From the NCBI RefSeq assembly GCF_022539315.1, contig NC_066333.1, positions 13,076,501 to 13,140,500 on the forward strand: a stretch of 64,000 nucleotides of DNA, given 5' to 3'. The notes under the pieces are model-generated. The model did no database searches and was not told the origin of the DNA. It saw only the letters and a list, made by a program, of their open reading frames with translations. This DNA is from Serinus canaria (lineage: Eukaryota > Chordata > Aves > Passeriformes > Fringillidae). The position numbers and the translations under genes were made by a program. Positions 13,495-26,400 of this stretch are shown here, piece by piece; positions within the stretch are counted from its first letter, which is position 1, and each line of letters starts with the position of its first letter.

Positions 13495-13765
13495 ATCCTG
13501 TTCCTTTAAAAACTACTCTCAAATCCGACGGTTAAAAAAGGCCGTTTTTGTAGAAGAAACTATTTGTATCAAATATGAGAAAATAAGTGCATCATGACAA
13601 TTCTGAACATCTTTTATGATTTGATTGTCAGTAACGAGGCCCACAGGAGAGTGATAAATGTGAGGCACGAAAAATATCTATTTCACTTAGATAGCAAATT
13701 ATGCAACTCAGTGCTTGATAGCACTTGGCAAAATACAAATGTAGTTGAATGGAATTGAAATTGTT
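13495..13765. promoter_or_regulatory. candidate conserved non-coding element
   Basis: This AT-rich, non-repetitive block keeps several CpGs although CpG is rare around it (CCGACGG, GGCCG, AACGAGG, CACGAAA). CpG retention in AT-rich DNA can reflect purifying selection or lack of germline methylation. It contains homeodomain/TALE-like words such as TTTATGATTTG and GATTGTCAG. It may be an enhancer, but conservation cannot be seen here. Confidence 0.27.
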
Positions 13766-16700
13766 GCTCTCTGCCTAAGACACAGGTAATATCACCAGGG
13801 GTCCTGTCTTCAGATATTTATAAGAGCTAAGAGTTTAAGTAATAGTAGCAGTAATACAAAATTACCTTTAAACATTGAAAACATTTTTACTTTGTTACAG
13901 GGTGTAATTTACACTTTTTCTCTAATGGCTTACAGACTGAAAATGATATACTAATGCAATTTGTCAAATTTAGTTACCTTTTTGTGTTCTAAAATTATGT
14001 GCTCTCTCTTTTCCCTGTTTGTCACTTCTCAGATTCCATTTAATTCCATGTTCGTAGAGTTTCATAATTTATCTACTTGTCATAAAAGTTTTCTAGACTT
14101 TCAAAAATACGAAATACTCCCAATAAACTCTGACAAAAATGCTTCCAGTTCAACTTTCAGAAATTTTTCAATTTTGCTTGGAACTATTACCATACATTTT
14201 GGTGGTGGAGTGAGATTTTTCATGAAGTGACATCAAGCAAGGGAAGGGAAAAATGATCAGAGAAGAGATTCACTCAATCCATTTATATTAACCTGCCTCT
14301 TCACTTATAGATTTATATTCCTTCTTCTCCTGCATGGAAGGATAGGGAGATAAATATAGGAATGTGCTCCAAGCCTTAGCTCAGGATGGCAAATGAAACT
14401 GTGAGAACTTTCAAGATTTCAAAATTTGCCTTCTCTCAAATCATGAAGATAAGTTTATGCCATTGGCTAATTAAAAAAAGATCATTTAAAATGAAGTGTT
14501 TAGTTTTGATCATTTCAAATCACTTTTTCCCAGTGCTGATATTTTTACATGTTCATTTATTTGTTTTATAGGAGTTTTTCTTCCAATTAGTTGGGATTTT
14601 GAAACCAAGAGCTGTTTCTACTTAAGCAATGTGAAAACAGACTATTTTGACAGGATGCCTCTTTAAACTCACAAAATGATATTTCTCTAACTAACCCTTT
14701 TCACTCAAATAAATGATGTTTCAACACACCACCCCATGAAAGTTTAATCCACAAAATCAAGATTGTGTTTACTGTGCCTCTCTAATCCTTCCTGAGCATG
14801 TCCAACACTGTTGGAGTCCTTCATGACCCCGACACCAAAACACAGCAGGGATTGCCCAAATGCTGACTCCTCACTGGGATGTGTTTTGGACAAAAGCATT
14901 TTTTGGGAATTCTGAGAGGGTGTGAGGGCTTCTCCCACTCTCCAGGGCTTCTGCTCTTGCTAGAGGGATGGGACCCCCTCAAATTGAGATGATCCTTGAC
15001 AAATTCCTGTGTCTTCCTCCCTCCCCCTCCTAAATGAGCAAGAAACTCCTCCTGCACCCCACCCTGCATCCACTGCCCTCCCAGCACCACAAATCCCAGG
15101 AGAATGGGGAGAATTTGGGGGAGCTGGGCTGTCCCAGCCCCTCCCAGTGGTGCTGGGTGCTGCTGCACTGGAGGAGAACAAGGAGCCAGTGCAGATCCTG
15201 CAGCTGGGATGGAGGGGATGCAGTGCTTTGGGACATAACTATTTGGAGGGGGACTCTAGGTACCTCTTAAGTGGAAAAAAAGGACAGAAAATCTTAATTG
15301 CAATCAATAGAGAAAAGACAGGCTCAGAGGAGTGAAATGCAGGCTCTGACCATGTGCAGCTGTTAAAAGGTTTGACTCATATTGCACATGAGGAGAGGTG
15401 TCACCCTCAGAGCTCACAGCCCACTCTTAATGGGAGTAATTCCCCTCATTCCCCTAAAAAATCCAATCTGACACACATTTTATCCCTTTTGGCATTGCCT
15501 TTCGTGTAAGGCTGCTCTGCTGAGCACTTGCCTTTTTCACCCTATCCAGGGCTTTTCAGCAATAATGGACAATGTTATTGTCAGCTCCTAAAAACCATCA
15601 CCTGCCTCTTTTATTGCTTTGCATAACTTTGTCTGGAGTCCAGGGGAGCTTTCAGTTTTCCATATCTGTTATTCTTATCTCACTGGGATCAAATGGCAGC
15701 TTCCTGGGAGCTTTGTGGGGCTGGCACTGTGCCACATAAGGCAGAAAGATATGAATTCTCTTTTCATATCCCATTTCCTTCTGGTGTAACTGTAAACTCG
15801 GACCAAGAGATACCAGAAAACCGAGCAGCACTTAAGGAGCCTAAAAAGCTGATGGGTAATTATTGGGATGAACAAAAGCTCCATGGAACCAGGGATCAAA
15901 ATTCCTAAAAAACTGCAGTCTTGATGAATAGTTGTGAATGAAACCAGCAGCATTTTGATGGGAATGTGTGCACAAATGCCTAATGCAGTTGTAAATAAGG
16001 CATTTAAATGACTCGGGGATCTGCAAGCCCTATGGAACTCTCCTGGGGAAGCTGTTGACAAATTAAAGCTGCTTTTGCTACTCTTCCATTAGCTTTTGTA
16101 TCCTAAACACATCATTAGGTGGTATTTCATGGCATAAAACTCTTACCTGCCTCAAGATTGATTTGAAATGGAAGACTCTTACAAGAATATACAGTCCCTT
16201 TGGGTTCCAGCTGGGAGGAGCAGTCGGAATCAATTTATTGCTTGAAAAGGGTCTTGTTTATTCACTCTGAAAATGCTTCATTTTCTTTAAAATCCTCATA
16301 TTTATAAATAAATAATGTGTTGAACTTATTCACTACATTATTACTATGGATACTTTGCTTTTGAGCAGTTTGTTGCATATCTTAAATACTTCAAATGCAG
16401 ATCTTTATATTTGGATTTTTTTTTGTCTCTCAGACCAGGGCAAACTTTCAACTTCATTCCAAGTGTCAGGACCTCTGATTCTGCATTTAAATTTTCTTTT
16501 TGAGCAAAATGCTAAAATATTAATTGTAAAAAAGAACGGTATTGACAATCCAACAGAAAGCTCCTGAAGATGAAAATAACTGATGGGTTTTTTGGTCAAA
16601 ACCAAATTCAGCATGAATATTAGCAGGGTATTCTAAACAGATCTCATGGCCTGCTAATAGTTCTGTTCACAGGAATTCTGCTCCTGTCAGGAAAGGAGAG

Positions 16701-17173
16701 CATTTAGAAGCCTGACACTGTCACCAAGACAAATAAATATCTTGAGTTTCCTAAAAAGACATCTCACACTTTCACTTCTATTAGATGCCTCTTTTCTAAA
16801 ATTATTGCAGCTAAAAAGTCCAGTAGAAGTGTGACTTTTTGGAACATTTTAGGAAAAAAAAGGAAAAACCACCAAAATCAAACCCACCTCTTTGAAATAA
16901 CATTAAAGATGCACTTGAAAATTCTTCTCCCCAAACACAAAGGAAATTTAAACTTAAAGCTGAAAATCTGGCTGGAAACCATGTCCTTAAATCAACCTAC
17001 CTCTCCTTCGCTTTGCAGGGAATCTCACACACTGTACTAATGCCATATGTGCCACAACACACAGGAATAATGGGGTGAATTGAGGACAGTGTCACACCAT
17101 ACTGAGTTCCTCTTAATTCAACATTTCTTCCTTGCTTTTAAGAGGGTAGTTTACAACCCTGCCAAAATGGCAC
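13766..17173. other. non-coding unique sequence, no gene seen
   Basis: AT-rich except for a GC-richer patch at about 15000-15240, where six short open frames overlap on both strands and none is recognisable. The rest has many T-rich and A-rich runs of under ten bases. No known repeat family, RNA gene or promoter could be supported. Confidence 0.6.
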
Positions 17174-17194
17174 TTTTTTTTTTTTTTTTTTTTT
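17174..17194. repeat. poly-T run, 21 bases
   Basis: Twenty-one uninterrupted T. It could be the poly-A tail of a minus-strand retroposed copy, but I found no target-site duplication of the flanking AAAATGGCAC and no recognisable parent gene beside it, so a simple homopolymer is the safer call. Confidence 0.9.
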
Positions 17195-20100
17195 CTTAAA
17201 TATACAGAGTGAAAAAAAATGCAGCATGAGAGCACACAACTTCTGGAGAGAAAACTGAGAGAGCTGCTGAAAGTGGGATGTGTACAAATATGTATAAACT
17301 GCCTAAACCCTGCAGAGAGGAAGGGGAGCAGTGAGAACCCAACAAGGGACAACAGACCTGCACAGCCCAAAAAGGCCCAGTTCTAACTCCCCTGGTAACA
17401 CCAAAATCAAATCAGGATGTGAATTTGAAGCTTCTCTGTCTCAAAATTGAGTGGTAGTCAGCATTTAGGGACTGATTTTAGCAGATACCAGCAGCAGAGT
17501 GGAAAGTACAGCCAGGCTGTGAAACACACGGTATAGAACATTTTAATGACTCTCTGCAGACTTCAGCAGTTTCACTTTATGGGGCTTCGTGGGAAAAAAA
17601 TAAATAAATGCTGTTGTTTGACTGTTTCCATCCTCTTGGGTTTTGCACCCTTCTTGCATTTCCCCTGAGGTGTTTTTCAAACTCCCGAGAGTTCAGGGCA
17701 GGTCAGAGCTGTGAGATGGCCCTGGCAAGGACAGACTGCTCAGCTCAGTGCTGTTCCCAAGGACAGAGCAATGCTGGGGCTCCAGCACCCCTCCAAGCCA
17801 GATTCCCTTTCCACATCAAGACACAATTCTGCTCCAATTTACTTTTTGTACGGACAAGCTTCAGTCACAACTTTGCCTAGATTTGAAGACATGTTGGATA
17901 CAATAGTTTCATCCAGCTCCACTTTCAACTGCTGATCTGAAAACCTCTTGTCTCGCATTTTTTAACTCGTGTCATTTGATATTCAAGTTTCCTTCAAATT
18001 TCCTCTCGTCTGAAGGCAGAATCAAGCTCCCTCGTTTCCTGGGAATGCATAGGTTATGTGACAAGACATACAAACAGTTTTGATCATCAGGAAAATTTAC
18101 AGCTCCACAATATTGCAGTTTTAATTAGCAGTAAAGTGAAATGAAAACTGCTGCCATGTGATTAGAACATGGCTTTACAAATGTGGGAAAGGAGTCTTTG
18201 CCTGGTACTCCATATAACGGATGGGATTTCTACATTCATTTATGGCACTACAAGGGTGTTGGGAATTTGTAGGAAAACTTCAAAGAATTGACAGGAAGAG
18301 ATTCAGTTTCTTTGCCTGTCACATGAAGGGTAACTTAACTTTTGTGGTAAAATGTGGTTTTTTCTTACTGCTTAACTGAGCAAGACTTCCTGCTTCAAAG
18401 AGTTCCTTCCCTAAGTTATTCCTGCAAGGACACCCTTCATTTCATATTGTATTTCATATTCCTTGCTTACTTGTAGCCAAAACAGGCTGGGGAAGCAAAG
18501 TGGGCCTGGAACAGATGAGGAGAGGCTGCATGAGACCACCTCGTATCACTGTGGTGCTCACTGAAGGTGCTGCCCATGGCAGGAAGGATTGAAGGCCGTG
18601 AGAAAGGGATTCCACCCAGATGGAATTTCATTTCATTCCACCCAGATGCATCTGGCAAGGGACAAAGGGGACCTTTGAGGAGCCCTGGTTGTCTGCTGTC
18701 ATAAAATGCTCTGCAGGCTGACTCTGCCCTGCTCTCAGCTCTCCAAAGTTCCTCTGTGGGACCTGGAGCAAGAAGTGCAGCACACAAAGTGGGGCTGCCT
18801 GGGACAGACCCAAGTGCTGCCGGGGTGCTGTGACCTGGCAGGAATTTGAGAGCATCTCCACTTGTGCAGAGCTTTGCAAATGTGCTGTGGCCAAAACTGC
18901 TCTGTTCAGCCTCAGCTGCTGAGGTTCAGCTGGAACCTCAAAGCTGGAACTCCCTCCAGCTGACTGGGGACAGGAGTGTGGGGGAAATGGTGTTCCCTCT
19001 GTGCTGTTGTGCTCTGGAGCACAAACTGCTGGGAGGAGCAGGAGGAAAGGGACAAAGTCTCCCAGTCCCTTTGTGCAGCACCACCTGAGCTGGGGGAAGC
19101 ACAAGTCTCCTGGCTGGGATGACAGCGAGGACACTCAAGGGACTCTGTGCCACAAACAAATGATCTCACTCCCAGCTCACCTTCTTCTTGCAGTGAACAA
19201 AAATCAGCAGAACGAAAGGCAAAGTCTGACTTGCAATCAATCTTCATTAAGAGTCAGATTCTTTCAGTACAGCTCCATAAACAGTATTTTTGTGAATTAA
19301 AAATAACATCATGTTAATTACAGTTCTGCATTACCTTTTTTGTTATGGCATGTTAGGCATACTCCTACTTTACAGAATGCCAATAACTCTTCACAATTCC
19401 CCGGGATTACAGTTCTCTCCTCAGATAAAGGAACAATCCTTTGAGATGATGGCACATCAAATATGCCTTCAGATTTCTGTCTCCTGTTTCCCAGCCTGTG
19501 CCATATTGTGCACAAGCTGAAGCAGCACAATGCAACACATCTGCCATTCACAGGGCCACCTTTGAATCTGGCCCAAATTTTCTTCTCCACTGATCTGTGG
19601 ATCATATCCTGTATTATAGTTGTTCCTTTTCAAATCTAGTTAAAGCTGGAAAATCAGCTTTTTGGTGGCAGCTGTGTGCTAACAGCTCTGGGAGTGATGC
19701 ATCCTGTCCTAACACAAAGCTGTGTGTGCATCCTGTGAGAGCAAATTCACCTCCTGGGCTCTCCTGGTGTTTGGCCCATGAATTCCAACAACCCCCAGTG
19801 CTGAGGTTCAGGCAGGACACAGAGCCCCAGGTGAGAAGCAGACACAGAACCACAGGCAGAGAGGGAACCCCAGGGCTTGTCTGTGCCTGCAGGCCAAATA
19901 ATGAATTTATTTTGCATTTAGCATGCCTGAACTAGGGACAGGATGGAAGCAGTGCCCGGCATAGATTGCTGACCCTGCAGATGGACACTGCACTGGCTTC
20001 TCCCAGGGCTTGCAGTGTCTCGAGCTGTAGCTTTTAAATCCAAAGCTGACAAGAAGCAATATTCCTTCTGCTGCACAGAGTGCCATCTCTGGAGCCAGGC

Positions 20101-20800
20101 TCTGAAAGCAGCATTTATAAACTGGTGTTAACAGGGCCCAGGTGACGTGCTCAGTGCTCAGGTCAGTGTGTGCCGTGCAGAGCTGATTCCTGGTGTCAGG
20201 ATGCAATTTCCCAAAGAAAGTTACAAAATCCACACCTGCAAGCACTGTTGTGGGCATCTAACCACAGACATTGTTCCTAACAACAGGAATGAGTGAGGAT
20301 CAAGACATTACATGTCAGCAGAAATATCCTCTCCTCCCCTGGTCCTCAGCATATTCAGATTTCACAAAACTTGGGTAGGAATTTCCATGACTCATTCCCC
20401 AGTAATCCATCTTTCATTGCTTTATTTGTGACACTGCTACAAAAGGCTGAAAATCAGGATTCTTTTTTCCTTTTTCTTAAGAGGAGAATTCCTCATTTAG
20501 AGCCAAATGCATTAGTGCAGCATCTCTTTAGACACTGGGTGCATCCCCAGTGCAGGGGCAGAGCACATCAGCATCAGCCCTTCAGCCCAGAATTGCATTT
20601 GCTGCAAACCTTTGTGCACACAAAACCTGAAGTGCAGAGGGACCACAGAAATATGCACATGAATTGGAAGTACAGAGGCTTTCTGCAAATAAATATTCTT
20701 TAAACACCAGGCAGAGACAGCCCTGTGAGCCACGGGGGGAGAACAGCCAGGAGAGCCAAGCAAGGATGGGGAAGGTGTTGAAAACACCTGGATTGACAAC
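17195..20800. other. non-coding unique sequence, no gene seen
   Basis: AT-leaning unique DNA with GC-richer patches near 18500-19150 and 19650-20200. The open frames in those patches (up to 168 codons) overlap one another in several frames and both directions and match nothing I recognise. The segment 18030-18260 is AT-rich and non-repetitive, but it has too few distinctive signals to call it a regulatory element. Confidence 0.6.
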
Positions 20801-20860
20801 ACTATTTTAGATAGGGAAACTGGAACTCGATGTAGAAAGAGCAAGGCTCACAGGAACAAA
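20801..20860 (-). repeat. probable MIR/CORE-SINE fragment, antisense
   Basis: Read on the plus strand, the segment has ACTATTTTAGATAGGGAAAC, then CTGGAACTC, and further on GCAAGGCTCACAGGAA. This follows the order of the antisense MIR core (attttacagat-gggaaactga ... caaggtcacacagga), with substitutions and a small deletion. The match is by eye and short, so an accidental likeness is possible. MIR-type SINEs are ancient amniote repeats and survive in birds as decayed relics. Confidence 0.4.
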
Positions 20861-20922
20861 TAAGCAAATTCCACAGAAGAAAAGCAAGAGGGGAAGAAAG
20901 AATAAAGGAAAAAAAGAAAATT
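20861..20922. repeat. purine-rich low-complexity tract
   Basis: From about 20875 to 20920 nearly every plus-strand base is A or G, with A runs and GGGG. It adjoins the MIR-like fragment. Simple sequence with no gene. Confidence 0.7.
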
Positions 20923-21892
20923 CCCCTACAGGTTTAGCCGATAATGTCAACAAGCATCATTCTTACTGCTCTCTCACTATATGTCAAGTCCTCTATTGCT
21001 TCTAATCTGTTGTAAGCTATATTCTCTATAGACAGATATAACACCAGAGGAGAACATTAAGACCACCTATTCATATTTTTTTGACATTTGAAGTACAGTC
21101 AGACCTCAGTAGGACTTCAGCTTTGGCACAGAGTGAATCTGTGATCTTATCAAATATGCAATCCCACATAAAGCAACTGCTGAGCTGCACAAGAGTCACA
21201 TAAATATTAAAGTGTTCAGAATGGTTAACTCATCAAACAAGCTGCCTGTCTGGACAGATGGACGGAAGGACTGAGGAATACATCATGCAAAATCTTGAAT
21301 TTAGGCTGTGTGAAAGAAGTGCTTTCAGAAATGAGACAAGCACATACAAAAAAAGCCCACATTGACTACATATGTGGTCATCGCTGGCTTTTAATCAGGA
21401 AAGGTTTAAACCAAATTTCCCCAGAGTGTGATTCCAAAGGAGAAGATGATAGAGCGGATGTGTTAGGGTGCTGATCAGGGAGCCAATATATTTCAGAGCT
21501 GGTATAAGCCTGCATTTATCCTACAGGGAAAAACACAGGCAGAGAGAAGATGTGTTATTTTGTAAACAATATATGAAGGCTATCTGGTGATCAGAGATTG
21601 CAGTATTTTCCGTCCCTCTGCTCGTGTGGAGCAGGTGGAACCATCTTTTACCAAAATTAAAAAGCATTCAAACAAGGCTCGTTGTTAACCAGCCCAGAGA
21701 GCTAGAGGATGCAGCACTTGATGCAAGTTAAAAATTCTGGGTTGGTACTGGGACTTTCCAGCTGCATCTGAGTGAGGAGCTCAGCACCTCACACACATCT
21801 GTTCAGTTAACAGCAAACACAATGAGCGTTTTCCAGGGAGGAGAGGCACTGAGACGTGTGTGACTGCTCTTCAGAGGTACTGAATTCCCTCT
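20923..21892. other. non-coding unique sequence, no gene seen
   Basis: AT-leaning and non-repetitive, with no substantial open frame. Nothing in it could be assigned to a repeat family, RNA or promoter. Confidence 0.6.
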
Positions 21893-21956
21893 GCTCCCAG
21901 GGACACACGGACACTGGGCTCCCAGGGACAGGGACACATGGACACTGGGCTCCCAG
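21893..21956. repeat. tandem repeat, 25/31-bp units
   Basis: The word GCTCCCAG recurs at 21893, 21918 and 21949. The first unit is 25 bp and the second is 31 bp, differing by a six-base insertion of the GGGACA type. Both contain a close match to ACACNNGGACACTGG. The near identity suggests recent local duplication, perhaps by replication slippage. Confidence 0.85.
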
Positions 21957-22180
21957 CAGCTCAGCTGGGGTGGGCTAGAGGCCCTTGTCCCACAGTCCAG
22001 GCTTGGGGGCGTTTTTGGTGTCTCTCCATAAATGTCACCATGGTGTTGAGCCCTGGGTGAAGATCTGGAAGTTTATTTTAAGGTTAAAGAGAGACGAAAT
22101 GTCAAACACTTTGTCCCCCAGACTCCCAGACAGAGATTCATGCCACATCTGCCCAGCTGTGCCTCCTTTGGGAAGGCAGT

Positions 22181-22280
22181 GGGGATGGCTGAAGGGATGG
22201 ATGTTGGGATGGATGAAGGGATGGCTGAAGGGATGGAAGAATGGAAGGATGTTGGGATGGATGAAGTGATGACTGGCTGG
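22181..22280. repeat. minisatellite, 12-bp unit (GATGGMTGAAGG-like)
   Basis: About eight imperfect copies of a 12-base unit, with alternating GAAGG and TTGGG ends (for example GATGGATGTTGG, GATGGATGAAGG, GATGGCTGAAGG). Because 12 is a multiple of three, the array stays open in several frames on both strands. This explains the overlapping open frames across 22035-22445 (translations repeating Gly-Met-Asp-Glu, or Ile-Pro-Ser on the other strand). They should not be read as genes. The array may be polymorphic in length. Confidence 0.9.
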
Positions 22281-23279
22281 AGGAATGGTAGCCCCAGGCA
22301 CAGGCCAGGGAGGCTGAGCAGAAGTGACAGCCCAGAGAAGCCTGGCAGTACCATCTAGTGGGTGCTGCCTCACACAGGCAGCTGCTCCCAAGGAGGAAGG
22401 GAGAAGAGAGGACAGAGAGCAGAGAAATAAAACATTCTTTATCACTGCTCTTGACAGGTATTATATTGTACTATAGTGCCATTTGTTTAGTTACTGCTAC
22501 AGCAAGTGCTGTGCAGAAATCTTATAAGCAGCCATATGGCACCTCTGAATGAAAGCCATTATGCTTTTATGAGTAACCCACACTGTCTCTGCTTGGGGAA
22601 AGAACCTCCGTTTGCACCAAATGTCATTTTCCTATTCTGAAAGGAAGAAAATATTTCTGACTTTCACTGAACTCCACAAACCTGAGCTGATTCTCCTCTC
22701 CTGACAGTGTTTACACAGAGCCTGAGCCCACTGGAGGTCTCAAATACCCACCAGGTATTTCACTACTGACATTTTGCTGTTTCCATGCTCGTGTTTTTCA
22801 ACTGTGCCATGTTAAACAACCCTTTTTGCAGCTAATATTAGATTTTACAGTTACTAGTTCATTAACATTTTATAATTTACTATCCATTACACCTGACAGC
22901 AACTGTCCAGCCATTCTTAACACTCTTTTAAAAAGGAGTTTTAAAAAGACCCTTAGGAACAGAAAGTTTATTCTCTGAACAAGGTAAAAATAACAAGTCA
23001 TTAAAAATTCCTGGTACCTGGATGCAATATCTGGGCTGCACCTCTTAAATTAACTCTGTGCTTTTGCTGTGCAGAGCAAAGGTTTTGTGGTGATTGGAAA
23101 AAAAAATATTTTCTTCTCCATCAGTTTGTGTTTCCAACCCTCCCATGTTGCATTAAAAGTACTTTGTGTTCTGGGGATTGGGCTGTTAAACACTGAATAA
23201 AGGTCTGGAACTTGCTGGTTGAGGATTATGTGTTAAAGGAAGAGCAAAATTTCTGCACCACATACAGGGAACTCAACTT
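22281..23279. other. non-coding unique sequence, no gene seen
   Basis: GC-richer up to about 22420, then AT-rich. No repeat family, RNA gene or credible exon was recognised. Confidence 0.6.
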
Positions 23280-23480
23280 CTCTAAAGCTGTGTGCGTTTG
23301 CGTGCTGAATTTGCATGTCAAATGTTAGGATGGCAGACAGTTGCAGAAAGTGCATATGCAAATTAGGCACTTAAAAATGAACATATTTACATATGATGGC
23401 CACTATACAGATCAGTCCCTTATCCACTTCTGTATATAGGTTATGTGTATTTACCTTTTCTTAAAATATATAAAAAGATT
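23280..23480. promoter_or_regulatory. candidate regulatory element with two POU octamer sites
   Basis: Two perfect octamers, the classic POU-domain site ATGCAAAT, lie 47 bp apart in opposite orientation: minus strand at 23309-23316 and plus strand at 23356-23363 (followed by TTAG). Two CpGs are kept just upstream (GTGCGTTTGCG). The block is non-repetitive and lacks an open frame. Octamers also occur elsewhere in this AT-rich window by chance, so enhancer function is inference. Confidence 0.3.
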
Positions 23481-26400
23481 TATCAAAAATATTTATTAGA
23501 AAAGAAGAAAAGAAGGCTTCATTAAAATAGAGCCTATGTAGAGACATGTTGTTAAAAGGAATCTAAATAATCTCACTTCCCTGCTCCAGATAATTAACAC
23601 TCTTCAGCAAGAACTTTTCTCTAAATATCAGTCTTCTTTTAGAGAGATTTGCCATTTTCCTGCATTCATTATCTCACCAGAGCAAAGTGAAGCCATGCAC
23701 CAGAAATACTGCAGGGATCATGCAGGATGTAATTGCTCTAATGCTTTGCATATTTATGTTTGAGTCCTTTTTATGAAGTGTTACTTTAAAAAAAGAGGGA
23801 TCAGTTCATCTTTAAAAGGGAGTGATTGATTGCTGCCAGTCAGGCATTCCTTCATTCTTGGCTTCTCTCTTAGTCTCTGTAATAAGTTTTTCAGGAACCC
23901 CAGCCCGCTATTAAAGAACAGCATTCATCATAAGCCAAGCAGAGAGGAGGCAGACTTTGATGGGCACAATACCATATTTCAATCTACAGTGTCCTTTTTG
24001 TTAAACTTGAGCTGCTGCCTCATTAGCGCTCGAGCAAAAATACACAAAGCCTTTTGTAAATATTAATCAGAAATGTACAAAACCCCTCTCCAGACTAAAT
24101 TACTTATTATTGGGCTCTCTCCAGGTGATAATATCTAACTAAAAATTCTGTTTGCCTAAATTGTGGGAGAAAAATACCTTTTTATGTACATTTTATGGAG
24201 TGCTCTTACAAGGATAAGTGTCTTAAGTAAATGCATTTCTTTAGTATTTTCCCTTTTTCTGACATCCATTCCTTCACAGGGCAGAAATGCGCAGCCCTGC
24301 TGTATGTTGTAGGCTGCAGCATTCATCTGAGCAGTGTGAGGTTTAAATTCCTGATATCCAGGTTTATTTCTGGCACTGCTGATTAATATGAGAGTGCTTT
24401 TTTATGTTTTCCTGCTGACCTTAAACTTAATAGATGTGAGGCTGGGACTTAAGACTCACTGAATTAACAACACATGCTTTAGGCTGGTAAATGCAGCACT
24501 ACAGAGGAATCCAGATGGGTTCCAAAGCAGAATTTAGTCTTTTGCGCTTCAGAACCTCCCTGTCAGGAAAATAAAGTTTCAGGACTTTGTTGCTGTTGTT
24601 GATTTTGGGGGTTTTTATAATTAACTTTCAGCATTTCAGCCTCTGAGCAAGGTGAGCTGTATCCCTGCTGGGGAGACCCAAGCAAATGGAAGTGCTTTGG
24701 CCTAAGTTTGTACCAACACAACAGTCTAAGCTTATGAAACCAATTTACAGTGCTATAATTACTGGTACAAGGCCAAAACTGAAACTTTGGGAAGTTTAGG
24801 CTCAAATCCTGTCTCAGCCGAACATTTCCTTGAAGTTTGTGATGAAAAAAAGTTGTCTGTAAAAAGGGATTAGTCACAAAACTTCTGAAATCAAAGGTCA
24901 CTGTCTCCAGAGGCTCTTTGTTAGAGTAAACAATAGAAATGCTCTCAAAACCATTTTGCAGAAACAATTTTTATTGCTATCATCAGACCCAACTCAGCAG
25001 AGATTTCTTGGAGGAAAAGTAGTTCCTTAATGAAGCTCTTCCTCCAGCAAAGCCAAGGCTCTTCAGAATCAGCCCCCATTACAGCAAATATATCAGAGCT
25101 AAAAGACTTTTGTGCTCTTTTAAGCAAAATCATTTCAGGTAAAACTCCCTAAAAGAAAGGCCTGAGCAAGCATTTGTGTGACATCACCAGCTAGACCATC
25201 TGTAAGTGAAATTAAAGCTGTACTGGAATTCCCAGAGTTCAGTAACTGCTGCCTACTTGGTTGTAAAGTTGAGGGGTCACAGGCACTGGTTTTGTTGGTG
25301 TTTATGCAACTGCCAGCCCAGCACATCCCTCACCAGAACTGGAGCCCAGGACTCCCAGTGGATCTTACAAACAAGATTATGGACATCTGCCACAAAGTCT
25401 GCAATAATTACTCCTTATCTAACTCCACCTCTCCCTGTGCACCTGAGAGATTTTGCAAGGATTTGTCTGAAAAGTTTGTGGCAACCATGCAGCACAAATA
25501 AACATTTAAACACCTTTAAAGTTGTGGTCAACTTTCTGAATGAAACTCTTGGTACTGGCTGATTGTTTGTAGCAGTTATTTTGCACATTTGACTCCCTCT
25601 GAGATCACCCTAAATTCTTGCCCAGCAATTACAGGCCCCACTCAAAGGCAGCACTGGACCCACTGATAACAAAGCCCTGCCTCCTCCATCCATCCAGCAG
25701 GAACAAACGCCCAGCACCACAGAGTTAACAAAACACAGCAGACTTATTTATTTTCCTTCTCCTCTCCTGATACTGTTTTCACAACCTGACATAACCTGGT
25801 AAAGTAATTCTAATTGTATTTTGGATTGATAACAGCATTTTTCTCAGAATACACAATGCTTCTGAGAACAGTTGTGGTTCTTTGGTACGGAACAAGTGTT
25901 TTGCCTCAAAGATCTAAAGTCAATGATGAAAGTGTCAGAAACTTTAGGTCCTAAGAGAAAACGGATGGCAAACATTTGGATCCCATTTTTGCATCATGTA
26001 ACCGTGGATTACCGAAGATGATTCGGTAGAAAGCAATTAAGAAGGGCACAGAGGAAGTCAGATGTGCTTGGGGAGGAGGAGTCTGCTCTAACAGCACCCC
26101 AGAGAAACAACCGCACCAGAATGAGGGAGGAGCTGCCCTGAGCCCCAGCTCAACCTGGAGCTGGAAGAAATGTCTCTGCAGGTTCAAAACAAAGCAGCTT
26201 TCTCCTTTTTTATCCCATGTCTGTATTTCTGGACTTGCGCACAGGCTGGAGCAGAAGCAGAGAGCTGGCATGGGCAGGCTGGTGCTCTCCAGAGCGAGAT
26301 CCCATGGCAGCTCCCAAGCCGGGGGCCTGGGAGGCAGCCAGAGATAACAGAGCTCGAGCTGCCCAGCCAGGGCTCAGCCCAATCACTGAGCCTCCCAAAC

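Noticed and set aside
18628..19134. 168-codon minus-strand open frame
   Set aside because: It lies in a GC-richer patch with four or more other overlapping open frames in other frames and on the other strand, and has no recognisable domain.
22035..22445. Overlapping open frames with Met-Asp-Glu-Gly or Ile-Pro-Ser repeats
   Set aside because: They are created by the 12-bp minisatellite, whose period keeps several frames open on both strands.
24786..24830. GGCTCAAATCCTGTCTC as a SINE B-box region
   Set aside because: The likeness is limited to the B-box itself. No A-box or SINE body aligns on either side.
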